Shown here piece after piece: positions 10,740 to 21,364 of a stretch of 35,543 nt of DNA (position 1 is the stretch's first letter; each line of letters opens with the position of its first letter). Under the pieces are notes generated by a model. The model was given only the letters and a program-made list of their open reading frames with translations, was not told the origin of the DNA and did no database searches. A program made the position numbers and the translations under genes. Source of the DNA: Diphasiastrum complanatum (taxonomy: Eukaryota; Streptophyta; Lycopodiopsida; Lycopodiales; Lycopodiaceae); contig MU835868.1 in assembly GCA_029204225.1 (NCBI GenBank), forward strand, positions 1-35,543. Direction: 5' to 3'.

Positions 10740-11806
10740 CACTGTACTGGGTTAATTTTATGCTTGGTCAATGCTTGGAACAATTTGATATCCTTCAATA
10801 AGGCTGGTGCACATACATGTTATTGTTTTGATCGAGACCAAGCACTCTGAGGAAGACAGTATATTGTGCTTGCATGCTAGATAGGGCTTTCCCTCCAAGT
10901 GTCTTTTTTGAAAATCAAGACAGGTACACAAAGGGCTATTAGTGATATGAACATCATAGACTGCGTGAGGGTTGGTTGGGGAACCAATCATCAAAGAAAA
11001 ACTTTCATGGTTTAGAGCTCTCACGACCTTTCACATTTACCACTTTTCCATTAATGCTAAGTGCTCTCTATATCCAAAGCAGCCCTACCGCTAATATGCA
11101 AGTTCTGTATTTGAAATGTCGGGCCATCTCGGCTTGTCGAGGGATATAGTGGCATCTCTTCGACATGGGTGGGTAGCTTCCGCCAGATTTTTTTTATAGT
11201 TTGAGTTGAATGACACACATTTACAAGCATTGATTCAAGTTGGAAACCTACAATTGTGATCAAATCAGCCTCTTGTTATGTAAGTTTTGTTCCCTCAGTT
11301 ACTGGCCATACATTGGGGTTCTTGGCTGGCTTTTGAATATGCTTTTGTCTAAATCCCATGTGTGTGTGCAGTTATCATTTTTAGAACCACATCATTTGTT
11401 GTGTGATCCTGTTCAAATGTCTTCTCACCCCAAAAGGGCAGGGGGCAGGAGTTCCTTTTGAAGCGTTCAGTATCATACATCCACATTTCGTGTATCCAAG
11501 AAAGGCTATTCACACAGCTATTTAAAGAGGTTCTTCGGATTTCCAAAAGGCATTGTGAATTTGATGCTCCACCAAAATTTCACCAATGGCTTGGTAAATC
11601 ATGTCAGCATGGTGCTTGTCAAGGTCTTGCGCTTCAGGTGGGGTGGAACCAAAATGGATTTTCCTAGGACGCCCCTTGTTTATGTGATCCACGTTGTGTA
11701 CATTGAACTCAGGCATGTGGCTGCCTTCTTCACCTTCTGCAACATTAATCGAAGGAGTTCTCTTCTTGCGAACAGTCTCTCTGTCTCCTTCTAGAATTGG
11801 TGGCAA
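10740..11806 (-). pseudogene. SWIM zinc-finger protein remnant
   Basis: The minus strand carries a SWIM-type zinc site: CTCLDF, then 17 residues on a CKH triplet (spelled SPLCTCLDFQKR and YLACKH), fitting C-x-C-x(n)-C-x-H. After it the frame shifts by one base and the adjacent frame reads LRVLGLDQNNNMYVHQPY, which continues the domain as in plant SWIM proteins. Upstream in coding order lie a basic stretch with KGRPRKIHFGST (AT-hook-like, near 11650-11690) and a segment ending GPTFQIQNLHISGRA (11057-11263). Several stops and shifts separate these blocks, though introns could explain some gaps. SWIM domains occur in MULE/FAR1 transposases and in ZSWIM-like host proteins; the spacing here is longer than the FAR1 type, so a ZSWIM-like origin is slightly favoured. 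No transposase core was seen. Confidence 0.55.
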
Positions 11807-12840
11807 TGCCTTGGTGTGCCACTCACTGCCTCATTCATAGTTCTCACGACAACTGTGGATTTGTTTGGCTTTCTAGAGGTACTTCTATTTAGAAGATTCT
11901 TGAGGCTTCGTCCTGTTTAATATGTCATCCAAACAAGTATGCATGCTATTTTGCACCTTGCACCACAATATTTGTCATGTTGGACACTCACGCATCATAC
12001 AAAGAAATCCTCTGGTGGAAGTATTTCTACTCTTATACGGTGGCTAGGTCTAATTAAGGGTTCGTGCGTAGTATAGTGGTAGACCGATCATCCACCTTTT
12101 AAGATCTACACACAAGCTTTCAACTAGAAATAAAAACATAAACAAAAGGAGAGCATCAAGGCTTACCAATTGGTGCTCGGAACGGAACTTGACTAATCTT
12201 GGCTCAAGGCTTCCCAACTAGCCAAGATCAACAAAATAACAAACCCTTGCTAAGGCTTACCCCAACTAGCAAGATGATTAAACTAAATCCTATCTAACAC
12301 CCCAAAAAGAGATTTGGAAATAAGATTGCGGCTAAATTAGCATCAAAAAATAAGAAGCATGCACAATAAAACCTATGAAAAGGAGGCAAGAGGAGGCCTG
12401 AGCACTTCCCTCAAGCTATGCACCTTCCCAAAGGGAATACAATGAAATAGAAGATAATCTCAAGAGAGAGCAATTTAGCTTAATCTCAAAGTGTTATTTA
12501 CTAAGGGAAATGCGTCTCGTCTTTATACCAAGAAAGGCCTTCCATAAGCATCCACTAGCTTATGGGATTAGTGTCTAAACTAGCCATTCTAAGGCTTCTC
12601 ACTTCTAACTTAGAGCTTAGGACTTTAAAATCTCTAACTTAAGATAACCCAAAATCTTTCTAAGCTTAATTTTCTTAAGTCTAAGTTTAAGTTGTTTTAT
12701 TTATTTAAGCTTCTACCCAATGGACTTACAAAACACATGCCATAGTAGAAGTTTATTAAACCAGTATTTACTCATGCGTGCAAATACAACATCCCATGTT
12801 GTTTTATAGATTTTATTTCTGTTGCTAACATCAACCGACA
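11807..12840. other. Non-coding region, nothing recognised
   Basis: No gene, RNA or element end could be supported. The stretch 12100-12700 is AT-rich, with scattered AAGGCTT and CAACTAGC words. Confidence 0.5.
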
Positions 12841-12844
12841 TACA

Positions 12845-12970
12845 TCCAAACTCTACCTTCAATTTTTCCATCCGATGTTGCATCTGACGATTTTGCATCC
12901 GTGTAGCATCCAACATTTTTTCATATAAGTTGCATCCAACGATCTTGTATCCGACGTGCATCTGACGATC
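12845..12970. repeat. Degenerate short repeat based on GCATCYGACGAT
   Basis: Variants of GCATCTGACGAT, GCATCCAACGAT and GTATCCGACG recur about six times in 125 bases with irregular spacing. It lies shortly upstream of a gypsy gag remnant and could be part of its eroded LTR or leader. Confidence 0.5.
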
Positions 12971-13124
12971 ACATTTGGTTCCTATTTCATAAGATCGTGA
13001 TGATAGACAAGATTAGTCAGAGCTGAAAGAGTCTTTTAATAAGCGATTCCAACCTTTCAGACTCACTGAGAGCCCATTTGTATGACTCAGTAATATAAAA
13101 TTAAAAAAAGATGAATGAGTACGT

Positions 13125-13660
13125 GACTACATCGAGCGCTTCAAGCGTCTCAAAAGCCAAGTCCAAGAACAACCAATGAATAAGATGTTGACTATATGGT
13201 TTTTAGTTGGCCTTCCTAGACATATACGGAAAGACCTTAAACCTCAATGTAAAGAGTATCATACTCTTGAATCCGCTATGTTTGATGCCATTCAAGAAGA
13301 AGACGAAGGGTCCAATGATGAGAACCATAAAGAAAAAAGAGCTCATCGTGTTTTTAATGAAAATCGTCCAAGTGAGCCGAGAGATTCAGACCAAGTCTGG
13401 AAATCTCAATTCGAGCTGATAAATCAACAACATTAACTACAAAGAGTTTCAACAAGCCTTAAAATTGATTCAAAGTTAGTTATTAGGACAATTGCCATCT
13501 GGTAACGCTATTCATAGGCGTGAAAACACCTGATGCCCACAATGTGGGGGTGCACATAAGGGTAATGAGTGTCCAGTACGAACGAAACATTGTATACTTT
13601 GTGACAACAACCCATGCCACATCAAGTTGTAGGTACAACCCATGCAACATGTAGTATTCT
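13125..13660 (+). pseudogene. Ty3/gypsy gag remnant with zinc knuckle
   Basis: From 13125 the plus strand reads DYIERFKRLKSQVQEQPMNK, then FLVGLPRHIRKDLKPQ, matching the retrotransposon gag domain (a phi-x-x-F-x-x-L motif followed by F-x-x-GL-x-x-x-I-R-x-x-L). The frame runs open to a stop at 13436. About 100 bases on, in another frame, a zinc knuckle CPQCGGAHKGNEC (13534-13572) appears with spacing C-x2-C-x3-H-x4-C, followed by a further Cys-rich piece (HCILC). Gag binds and packages element RNA through this knuckle. Protease and RT are not found downstream, so the element is truncated. Confidence 0.7.
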
Positions 13661-13986
13661 AGGCCACAGCAGCAATATGCACCACAAGGACAACTACACT
13701 ATATTATCCACGTTATATGAGTCCAGTACAAGTTCAAGAGTTGCCAATACAACAACCGCCTGAACAACAACAAAGATTGGCACTCCCAGGTCCAAGAGGA
13801 TCTGCCCAACCAAACAGGCCAAACCAACAAAACTGACCTCATGTACAGCCCAATTTGGTAGACAATTTTCCTTATGATACCACACTCTCTATCCAAACAA
13901 TAAAATTATTATCTGGAGGAACAACCTAGTCAAGCCAACCAAGAGGCTTATGCAATTTTTCCTTCAGCCCTTCAAAAGAGATGCTT

Positions 13987-15357
13987 TGTGTTAGCCGAAT
14001 TTTTGACACCAAAAATGGGGCTAATTTCAAGACCAATTTTGCTAGGATATGTAAATCAACATGTAAAAACTAACACAATTTCAATGTAAAAATGGCTTAA
14101 AATCACCAATTGCAATGTACTGTGATTTTCAATACTAATATAAAACCGAAGTACTGTGTTGCATATTGTTGCTTTAGTGGGATGTGGGGGCTCAGTCACG
14201 AAAAATTGCGGAATTGCAAGTCAAAAATCATAAGGTTAAGGGGGTCTACAAAGTGTAAAAATCAAAAAAGAGGACCAATGTCAAAGAAAGAGAAAAAAAG
14301 AGCATGACTTCATGACCACATGGCCAATGGAACCAAAGTCTAGGGAAATTAGCCATGGGGCCTCCTAATAGCCACATGGGAAAAAAGACGAATTGATCTT
14401 TAATGCCAAAGGGAGGCCAAAATCAAAGTTGAGGCATCATTAAGAGGCATAAGAGGGTAGAAATCACTAGTTATGAGGCCAACTCTATTAGCCACATGCT
14501 AATAGAGCCAAATTACTTCTAATGCAAAGCAAGGCTGAAGGACCCCTTAATTGAGGATTTTGTGATTCAAGCATTTAAAGAACCCATATACCAAAAAACA
14601 AATAGGCATGAGGGATATTTTTTTCATAGGCATATGCTGAAAGGTTAAATCAACATTTAATGCCTTAAAGGTGACTAGTGCAAGGCTAAGAAAAATGAAG
14701 AAGAGAGGAGCAAGATGGCAAAATCAAAAGAGAGGTGGGCTCCAAGCTTATAAAATGCGAAGACATTCTGCTGAAACATGGCTCTAGTTCTGTTATGAGG
14801 TTCAAATTCTATTGTGTGCAATGAGATTTAGACTCTCTTTTCCATTTCCCTATCAGCTACATGTTCTTGTGATGATCCTAACACTCCTGAGTGTGTTCTG
14901 AGGCTGAATGCTTATGGCCATAATCTGTCATTGTCTTGTACTTTCTGGTGATTATGGTTGTGGTATTCAACTCCCTTTGATTTTAAGAATGGTCATCCCT
15001 TGGTAGAATGTTGTATCTTCCTCTGGACTATGAGAATTTGAGTCTCTGCAAAAAGGGTTTTTAGTTTACACTCTGGATCAAGAAATCACAGTCCTCAACT
15101 CTCTTCTCTCTCTTTTCATACTCTTGATGAAAGATTGATGGATATTTTCTCTATAGAAATAGCATCATGAGAGAAGTACTCTTGGTAGTCCATGTCTCCT
15201 TCAGTTGTCTGGTTCAGAGCTTAGTGTTGAGAACCTTTGTTGTTGAATATCAAAACATTGTGCTATAGAAATCATGGGGAGAGTAGAAGCTGAAAAAAGA
15301 GTTTTTGTAAGAGTGGAAGAGTTTTAGCTAATTAAAAACCATCCTTGATACAGCTCT
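13987..15357 (+). repeat. Possible LTR-like region after the gypsy gag
   Basis: A stretch starting TGTTAGCCGAATTTTTGACA contains a TATA-like TTATAAAATG at 14748-14757 and, about 600 bases later, TGGCGATTGTCATATTGGC (15359), reminiscent of the TGGCGCC-type primer-binding site of some gypsy elements. With no second copy in the window the boundaries are guesses. No protein-coding region was seen in it. Confidence 0.28.
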
Positions 15358-16020
15358 GTGGCGATTGTCATATTGGCATATTTAAGTCCTTTATTCAAAT
15401 CTTTCTTAAAGACTTGTTTCTAACAATCTTAGTATCCATAGAAAACCACATGCCCAAAACTCGCAGAAATAAAATCTTTAAAGCATTTAGTAGTTGAACA
15501 TTTACACGTTGGAAACTTATCAACATCAAACACAAAAGACTTGAAAGGGTTTGTCCCATTGTCATATGAGGGAAATAAGTCCATAATTCACTATGTGGTA
15601 TTCCCTATATGTTGAGTGTGAGTGCTTTGCTGTCAAACTCATAATTGTTCCCACATTGGGAAGTGTTCAGTGTTTCACTTCTTAGCTCAAGTTATGAGGA
15701 TAGCACCAAGGTGATCTCTTGAATTCATGCCTCTCAGCATAAAGAGTAAGCCTATCAATTCTGTGTGAGCCTCCTTTGAACAGAAAGAGGCAAGCAGTTC
15801 CCTGATTTCTAGCACACTCAGTCAATAAGCCTCATGAGAATGTCTGAAATCTATGGGTCACAAGGGAAGTGTTTGAAATCAATACGATGATCAAGAAAGG
15901 AAACTACGGCCACATCAGAACATATGCTTCAATCAAAGAGCCGCAAAATGATAGTTTACGTAATTATTGATTCTTTATAATACATCTTGCATTTTTCATG
16001 TTTATCTTGGCAATCACTTC
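15358..16020. other. Non-coding left flank of the inverted copia element
   Basis: No gene recognised. TTGTTCCCACATTGGGAAGTG near 15645 resembles sequence common in copia LTRs but stands alone. On the minus strand the RNase H frame of the neighbouring element stays open to 15956, but it loses all similarity below about 16021. Confidence 0.4.
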
Positions 16021-16021
16021 T

Positions 16022-16260
16022 AACATATTCGAATTCTGTGGAGGACAGAGAAATGCATTTCTGCTTTCTGCCGTTCCATGAGATGGGTCCTCCTACAAGG
16101 AAACAAATGTAGCCTGATGTGGATTTTCTTGTATCCACGTCTCCTGCCCAATCTGAATTTGAATAAGTGGTCAATGTGAGTGTAGCTTCTATATTGCTAT
16201 TATAGCTCAAAACATAGTGCTTTGTAGCTTGAATGTACCTCAATACTCTTTGCAGAGCTT
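16022..16260 (-). pseudogene. Copia RNase H, first half (ends at inversion breakpoint)
   Basis: The minus strand reads RYIQATKHYVLSYNS, YSNSDWAGDVDTRKSTSGYI and ISWNGRKQKCISLSSTEFEY, the well-known first part of copia RNase H, which degrades the RNA template during reverse transcription. Expected residues include the aspartate of DWAGD and the glutamate of SSTEFEY. Similarity stops right after EYV at about 16021. The rest of the domain is found on the opposite strand at 22491, so this end is interpreted as a rearrangement breakpoint, not simple decay. Confidence 0.88.
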
Positions 16261-17250
16261 TTCAGTGTTGTAGGCCTAGATTGGACATCTACTGAGACAA
16301 TGTGCTTACTGCATATGCTAGATCAGGTCGTGTGTAGATCATAGAATACATAATAGATCCTATGACAGACTGATAAAGATACCTGCACATTTCTTGCTGA
16401 TCTGCTATGAGTTTTGGGACACATGTCTTTGGACAGCTTAGCTCCCTGGATCCATAGGTGTGTCTATGGGCTTGCAGTCCTCCATGCCATATCTGGGAAG
16501 TACATTAGTCCAAGTAGGATTCTTGGCTTATAGCTATCCTTCTGTCTACGCAGATCTCTGCTGATCTCCATACCAAGAAGGTAATGGACTGGCCTAAATC
16601 AATCATCTCAAACTCTGATGAAAGCAAAGATTTGGTTTCCTATAATAACTGATTTGAATTGCTGATAATTAAAGAATCATCAACGTATAATGCTATTATG
16701 ATATAGCTTGACCCTTTACGTCTGAGATATACATTGCAGCCTGCGGAGCAAGAAGTAAATTGTGCTGCAACAAGAAGTGATTAATTCTGTCATACCAGGC
16801 CTTGGGAGCTTGCTTAAGACCATATAAAGCCTTATGCAATTTACATACCAAATGCTCCTTGTCTTGAAGGACGTAACCTTCTGGTTGATAGATGAATATA
16901 TCTTCTCTGTATAAATCCATGTAGGAATGTCGTCTGGACGTCCATCTAGTGAATGTCCAGATCTTCTGCAACAGCTATAGCCAGTAAGGTACGAATAGAC
17001 TGGTGATTTACCACTGGACTAAAGGTCTCAGTGTAGTCCATCCCATATACTTGTTCAAAGTCCTTTAACCACCAGTCTAGCTTTCCATTTGGATATGGAT
17101 CCATCTGGCTAAAGCTTTAGCTTAAAGATCCACTTGGAGTCAATTGGTTTACATCAGTAGGAGGATTGACAAGACTCCAGGTCTTGTTCTTCATTAGAGA
17201 CTGATATTCAGATCCATGGCAGCCTTCCAATTGTCTGCATCGGGTATTGA
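16261..17250 (-). pseudogene. Copia reverse transcriptase
   Basis: The RVT_2-type reverse transcriptase copies element RNA into DNA. On the minus strand the blocks are: a start near 17230 (WKAAMD-like), YGMDYTETFSPVV-like sequence near 17040, HQMDV (near 16945), YQPEGYVLQDKEHLVCKLHK and ALYGLKQAPKAWYDRINHFL (16800-16900), and the catalytic box IIALYVDD with YVDD at 16676-16687. Further on come EFEMIDLG (near 16605) and IGSIMYSMIYTRPDLAYAV (near 16310-16370). At least four frameshifts separate these blocks, and 16696-16971 is the longest clean piece. The conserved motifs are intact although the frame is broken, suggesting decay by small indels. Confidence 0.88.
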
Positions 17251-17484
17251 CAGAGCTTATACAACTATGGTAGGTTCATCTTGACTGATGAATGCCTGAG
17301 GGACAAAACGATCAGGTTGTTGTCGTTGTCTTCAGACCTTCGAGCTGCAGGTGCTTGAGTGGATGATTCTCCTTGGTGAATGACTGTGGATCGTAGCATC
17401 TTGTGGCTGAACAATCGTGGGTCTGGGCCCCTCAATGGTAAGCGGAGCTGTTGGGACAAACTCCTTTGTCTGAATAGTTGTAGG

Positions 17485-18600
17485 TCATTGTCTAACGATG
17501 GATGGTGAAGCTGCTATGGCATACTCTTGCATCAGCTGCTTCTGCTTGAAATTGTGATACTTGTCTTCAAGAAAGACAACATCATGGCTGACTGAGATCT
17601 GACCTGAATCAACATCATAGATGTGATATGCTTTATGCGACGTTGAGTAGCCGATGAAGATGTTCTTACAACTTACTGGGTCTAGCTTCTTCCTCAGATC
17701 AGATGGCACTTTGCATAGCAGAGACATTCGAAAACATGTAGATGTTTCAAGCTTGGTTTGTAGTCGTAAGTAGGCTTCAAATGGTGTCTTGCAATCGATT
17801 GTTTTAGTGCTGGAGTAGGTTTGTAGATAGCAGGCCATAGAGATTGCTTCGGCCCAGAATGTTTGGGGTAAATGGGCGTTGGCTGTCATGGATCGTGCAG
17901 CTTCCAATGGTGTGCGGTTCATCCGCTCAGCTACTCCATGTTGTTGAGGAGTGTAGCTTGTAGTAAAGTGATGGTGGCACGCCACATGAAAGTCATATAG
18001 TCCCTCATCTCATTTGATAAGTACTCTCCCTCTGAGTCAGACCGTAGGGCCTTGATTTTCTGACCAGTTTGATTCTCAGCATATTGCTTGAATTCTTAAA
18101 GCAATTGAATGCTGCTTTTGACTTGTTCTTAATGAACATTACACTAGTAAATCGGGAGTAGTAATCAATGAATGTAATAAAATATAGATCCTTACCCAAG
18201 GAAGGTACGCTCATAGGACCACATAAGTCACTATGTATCAGTGACCAAATGGACTTGGCTCTTCTGGCCTGTCCTCTTGGAAATCTGGTTTTAGGTTTTT
18301 TGCCTAGTAAGCAACTTTCACAGATAGGATTGATTAGCTGTAGTAACAGCATTTGTATTCATGTCCATGACCATTTTGTTATGATGCATATACAAGATTG
18401 ATTGCATGTTTAGATGTCCTAATCTCTGATGCCATAAATTAGCATATGAAAGTGCAACATCGTGACTCAATATGTACAAATTTCCTTCTCTGTAAGCAAA
18501 GAGGCTTTTCTTTGAATTCTCATCTAAAATAGTACATCGCCTAGCTGTAAACAAAGCTCTACAGTCTTGATCAGTGATCTTGCTAATAGACAATAAGTTC
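17485..18600 (-). pseudogene. Copia pre-integrase and integrase
   Basis: Integrase inserts the element cDNA. The GAG-pre-integrase block is seen in LWHQRLGHLNMQSILYMHHN (about 18400-18460), and the zinc-binding cysteines in CESCLLGKKPKTRFP (about 18280-18320). The catalytic core has its first aspartate in LIHSDLCGPM, with ITFIDYYSRFTSVMFIKNKS after it. The second aspartate is in a frameshifted SDSEGEYLSNEM near 18010-18040. The glutamate is in YTPQQHGVAERMNRT (near 17930), and the C-terminal part reaches KLDPVSCKNIFIGYS and VSHDVVFLEDKY. Three open pieces (18713-18318, 18352-18005, 17985-17485) carry it in different frames. Confidence 0.9.
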
Positions 18601-18649
18601 TTTGTTAATTTGGGTACATAAAGTACACCATTAGGCTGCCTAGTGATGC

Positions 18650-18840
18650 CCATCAGATAATAGTAGTTGAATAGAGCCTTGGCCTTCGACTTGATGTGAA
18701 CTGGAGTCACCAAAGAAAATGTACTTCTATTCTGTAGTTGTGAGTGTAGAGAAGAGGTCTTTGCATGGCGTCATGTGCTAAGAGGCACCTGAATCGAGAT
18801 ACCATTGATGGGATCTCTACTGGGTTGATCTTGTACCATC
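18650..18840 (-). pseudogene. Copia aspartic protease, stop next to active site
   Basis: On the minus strand WYLDSGAS is read with the catalytic aspartate codon at 18793-18795, immediately followed by a TAG and then HMTPCKDLFSTL. A second TAG lies about 15 codons later, followed by KYIFFGDSSSHQVEGQGSI. The order W-x-L-DSGAS-x-HMT and GDxSxxxVxGxGSI is the usual copia retropepsin, which cuts the polyprotein. Two in-frame stops within about 20 codons disable it. The neighbouring frame resumes as the pre-integrase block. Confidence 0.8.
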
Positions 18841-18866
18841 TACGCTCTCTCATCTTCCTTGCGAAT

Positions 18867-19986
18867 CTATGACTGTGTCAGAGTTGCCTTGTTTGTTTGC
18901 TGTTGCATCTTCTTCCTAGATTCATTATGCTTGAGGATGCGACAGTCCTTGATATCATGGTTGGTTCTTTTGCAATATTTGCAAAATAGATTGGTTGTGT
19001 TGTTGTTGTTGTGATGCGAAGCTGGTGGCTGTTCTGCCTTTGTCTTCTTGTCCTTGATGCTTTTTTTCTTCTTGGACTGCTGCTTGGTTGAGTGAAGTGC
19101 GATGGATTTGGTACTCGTTGACGTGGACAAGCTTTTTTTTTCTTACTTCTTCCTGCAACAGACTTTACTATCAATTTATGTAGAGACATCGCAGGAGTGT
19201 TGCTAAGAAGCAATACTAAATTGTCATAGGAGGATGGAAGACTGGCAAGAAGAGACATGACAGAGTCTTCCTCTGATGTAGGTGATCCTATTGTAGCCAG
19301 TTGGTTTAGCAACTGTTTGAACTTGTTCAGATGGTCGCTTACTAAGGTGCCTTCGCTCATTTTAAGTGTCAACATCTTCTTTCTCAAGAAAAGATGAGTG
19401 GACACATATGAGGTCTCGTAGTGGTGGATTTATCTCCTCTACTCTCCTAGATCCTATTTTAATCTGTCTCCATTCATGCTGCATTTTTACTCATGTTGTC
19501 GCACAGTCTTTTTACATGTAGAATAAGACTGGCAAAAATTGCGACTGTCTGCATAAATACAAAGTAAATTTCCATAGGTGAAAAAGACAAAAAACATGAC
19601 ACTGTGTTTTTTTACATGTGATTTGTGACAGGCGAGAAAGATGACACTGCTCCTTACAAAATGCCGAAGATGCCCCTACAGAAAAGCGGAAGACACCTTG
19701 TAAATCAAATCTTAAGGCATTTGTCAGAGTGTCGCATTTTTCCGCATCTTTGCCAACATTCATTTTAGCAAAGGTTGACGTCGCAGCCGTCTCATGCTCA
19801 TCCCATGCAACTGTGCTAACAGATGCTGGAAGCAATTTAGGTTCTACCGGCTTGGGTATTGAACGATTTACATGTCCCCACAGCTCTTTCTCGATCATGA
19901 TCATCCTCATCTTGAATTTCCCAGATGTAAGAGTCATCTCCGTTGAATTTGTTGATCAAGCATATCCCTGAGATTGAACCTTCCAT
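18867..19986 (-). pseudogene. Copia gag, interrupted by an LTR-like fragment
   Basis: Gag starts at the ATG at 19986: MEGSISGICLINKFNG, then SYIWEIQ, shifting frame to MRMIMIEKELWGHV, the typical start of copia Gag. It then runs into unrelated, LTR-like sequence from about 19745 to 19510. The conserved middle resumes at about 19405: LFLRKKMLTLKMSEGTLVSD, HLNKFKQLLNQLATIG and SVMSLLASLPSSYDNLV. The zinc knuckle is read near 18930-18980 as CKYCKRTNHDIKDC, flanked by a lysine-rich stretch (18867-19130). Leader, middle and knuckle are all present, so apart from the insertion this is a full-length Gag, broken by shifts. Confidence 0.85.
19510..19745 (+). repeat. LTR U3-like fragment inside gag, opposite orientation
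   Basis: Read on the plus strand, GACACTGTGTTTTTTTACATG, a GACAGGCGAGAAAGATGACACT stretch and ATGCCGAAGATGCCCCTACAG follow the same order as the plus-strand LTR at 22980-23150 (GACACTGCATATTTGCATG, then AGGCAAAGCAGACGACACTT, then AGGCCGAAGATGTCTTACAG). Identity is moderate by eye. Because the host gag is on the minus strand, the fragment sits antisense to it. Edges are approximate and no target duplication was resolved. Confidence 0.55.
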
Positions 19987-20078
19987 AGCGATCAAGTAGC
20001 AAAGATGAAATACAAACACAAAGAACAGCTCTATAGAGTTAGAATATATCATGGACTCTAGTAATCCAGTGAACCTCG

Positions 20079-20090
20079 GCTCTGATACCA
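20079..20090 (-). promoter_or_regulatory. Primer-binding site of the inverted copia element
   Basis: The minus strand reads TGGTATCAGAGC, a perfect match to the usual initiator-Met tRNA complement, four bases inside the LTR end and about 90 bases before the gag ATG. A second identical 12-mer lies inside the LTR end at 20143-20154. Confidence 0.8.
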
Positions 20091-20142
20091 CTTCCGTGGG
20101 GAGCAGGCACTAATATCACTCTATGGGGGGAAATAGATATTA

Positions 20143-20154
20143 GCTCTGATACCA
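20143..20154 (-). repeat. Second primer-binding-site-like 12-mer inside LTR end
   Basis: TGGTATCAGAGC occurs on the minus strand inside the LTR, about 60 bases before its end. The other LTR has the same 12-mer at 23431-23442, so it belongs to the LTR itself and is not a chance copy. Confidence 0.8.
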
Positions 20155-20586
20155 CTTTCTATTGGAAGAAAAAACAGGAAATTGTTATAACCAGGACCGT
20201 GGATTACTTGGAGAATGGAGTTACGAACAGTTCTTTGTGTGTAAAATCAGATCAGTGTAGGAGTCATAGACTGCCGTGAAAGAGAGATTGCAAAAGGAAT
20301 TAGGCAACTGAGACAACCATGCAATCCTCTAATATTGATAATCTGATATAAAGAGAATGTAGAATTAATTCTGACGTCAGAGACAGCCATACAATTCTCT
20401 TCTTAATAATGTTTGTGTGAGAGGAACGAGAGTTATCATTCAACAAGAATGCAAAAGGTGTAGAACAATAGTGAATCTATATATTGAAGTTGTAAATACA
20501 ACGATTAGAACCACAATACAATTGCGCTGATAAGTGGAGTGATCCTACTAACAGATTCAAGACAATTTATAAGGTTCTAAAATAGT

Positions 20587-20660
20587 TCTCTCTCATCTCT
20601 CTCCTCTCTCCTCTCTCTCTCTCTCTCTCCTCTTCTCCTCCTCTCTCTCTCCTCTGATCA
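20587..20660. repeat. (CT)n-rich tract in LTR
   Basis: A CT-rich tract with CTCTCC and CTTCTC interruptions inside the LTR segment missing from the other copy. Confidence 0.85.
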
Positions 20661-21359
20661 CTAACTCTGAGGAGACATCTACTGATAAAAGACGTTCTCC
20701 GCTACAGTGACCTTACGTATCATGATCTCTCTCTCTCTATACAATCGCTCAATTACATGTATATATATCAGTTGGAAAAAATCTTGTACTAACTTAACTT
20801 TACAATTACAAGATTGATAACAGTTGTTAAAATGATAAGTGGATCAGTTCGTTGATGGAGCGTAAAGGTCTTTCTGGTTTGATAGCAAAAATTTGTGTAT
20901 TTTAACAAACTGAAAATGCGACACTCCTTGGCCTTTTGGCCGTTGCCTTTACCTGACGGGCAACCTTCAGGATTTGTAAAACACCTTCAACGTTTGAGAC
21001 AACCTTCGACGTTTGGAAGACACCTTCGGCGTTTGTAGGGCATCGCCTTTGTCTGTAGGACAACTTCGACCTATTTTAGGACAAGTGTTGTCTGTTTTTC
21101 GCATGTTGAAACCTGCATGCAAATATGCAGTGTCGAATTTTTCTTCAATTTTCGTCTGTGTAGAAATTGTCGCCTGTCAGAAAACTCAGTGTAAAAATAC
21201 ATTGTCAGGTTTTTGCCATTCTTCAGCTGTACGAAAAAATGATAGTAAAAACCAGATTGTAGCGATAGTTCATTTTCTGCAGGTTACATTTGAGAGAGTA
21301 AAATTTACAGAAGGAAGGAGGGCTGTTGGGATGAGTAGGAGTTAGATTAAACTCCAACA

Positions 21360-21364
21360 ATTAA
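21360..21364. repeat. Target-site duplication, displaced copy
   Basis: ATTAA on the plus strand (TTAAT on the minus strand) directly abuts the outer end of the 5' LTR. The partner TTAAT lies directly after the 3' LTR at 23486-23490. Copia integration normally makes 5-bp duplications. Confidence 0.7.

Larger units (their letters stand above)
20095..21359 (-). repeat. 5' LTR of the inverted copia element (1265 bp)
   Basis: On the minus strand it starts TGTTGGAGTTTAATCTAACT at 21359 and ends CTCCCCACG at 20095, next to the primer-binding site. It aligns over both ends with the plus-strand LTR at 22825-23485, differing mainly by an internal segment (20431-21035) absent there. A TATA-like TATATATAC (minus strand, 20759-20768) lies in that segment. 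U3 contains about 20-bp degenerate repeats (CACCTTCGGCGTTTG-like, 20945-21085). The last base G replaces the A of the other copy. It is followed outward by TTAAT (minus strand, 21364-21360), the presumed target duplication. Confidence 0.88.

Noticed and set aside
12065-12085. tRNA-like GTAGTATAGTGGTAGA
   Set aside because: It resembles the D-arm of plant tRNA-Asp, but no matching acceptor, anticodon or T-arm (GGTTCGA) follows at the right spacing.
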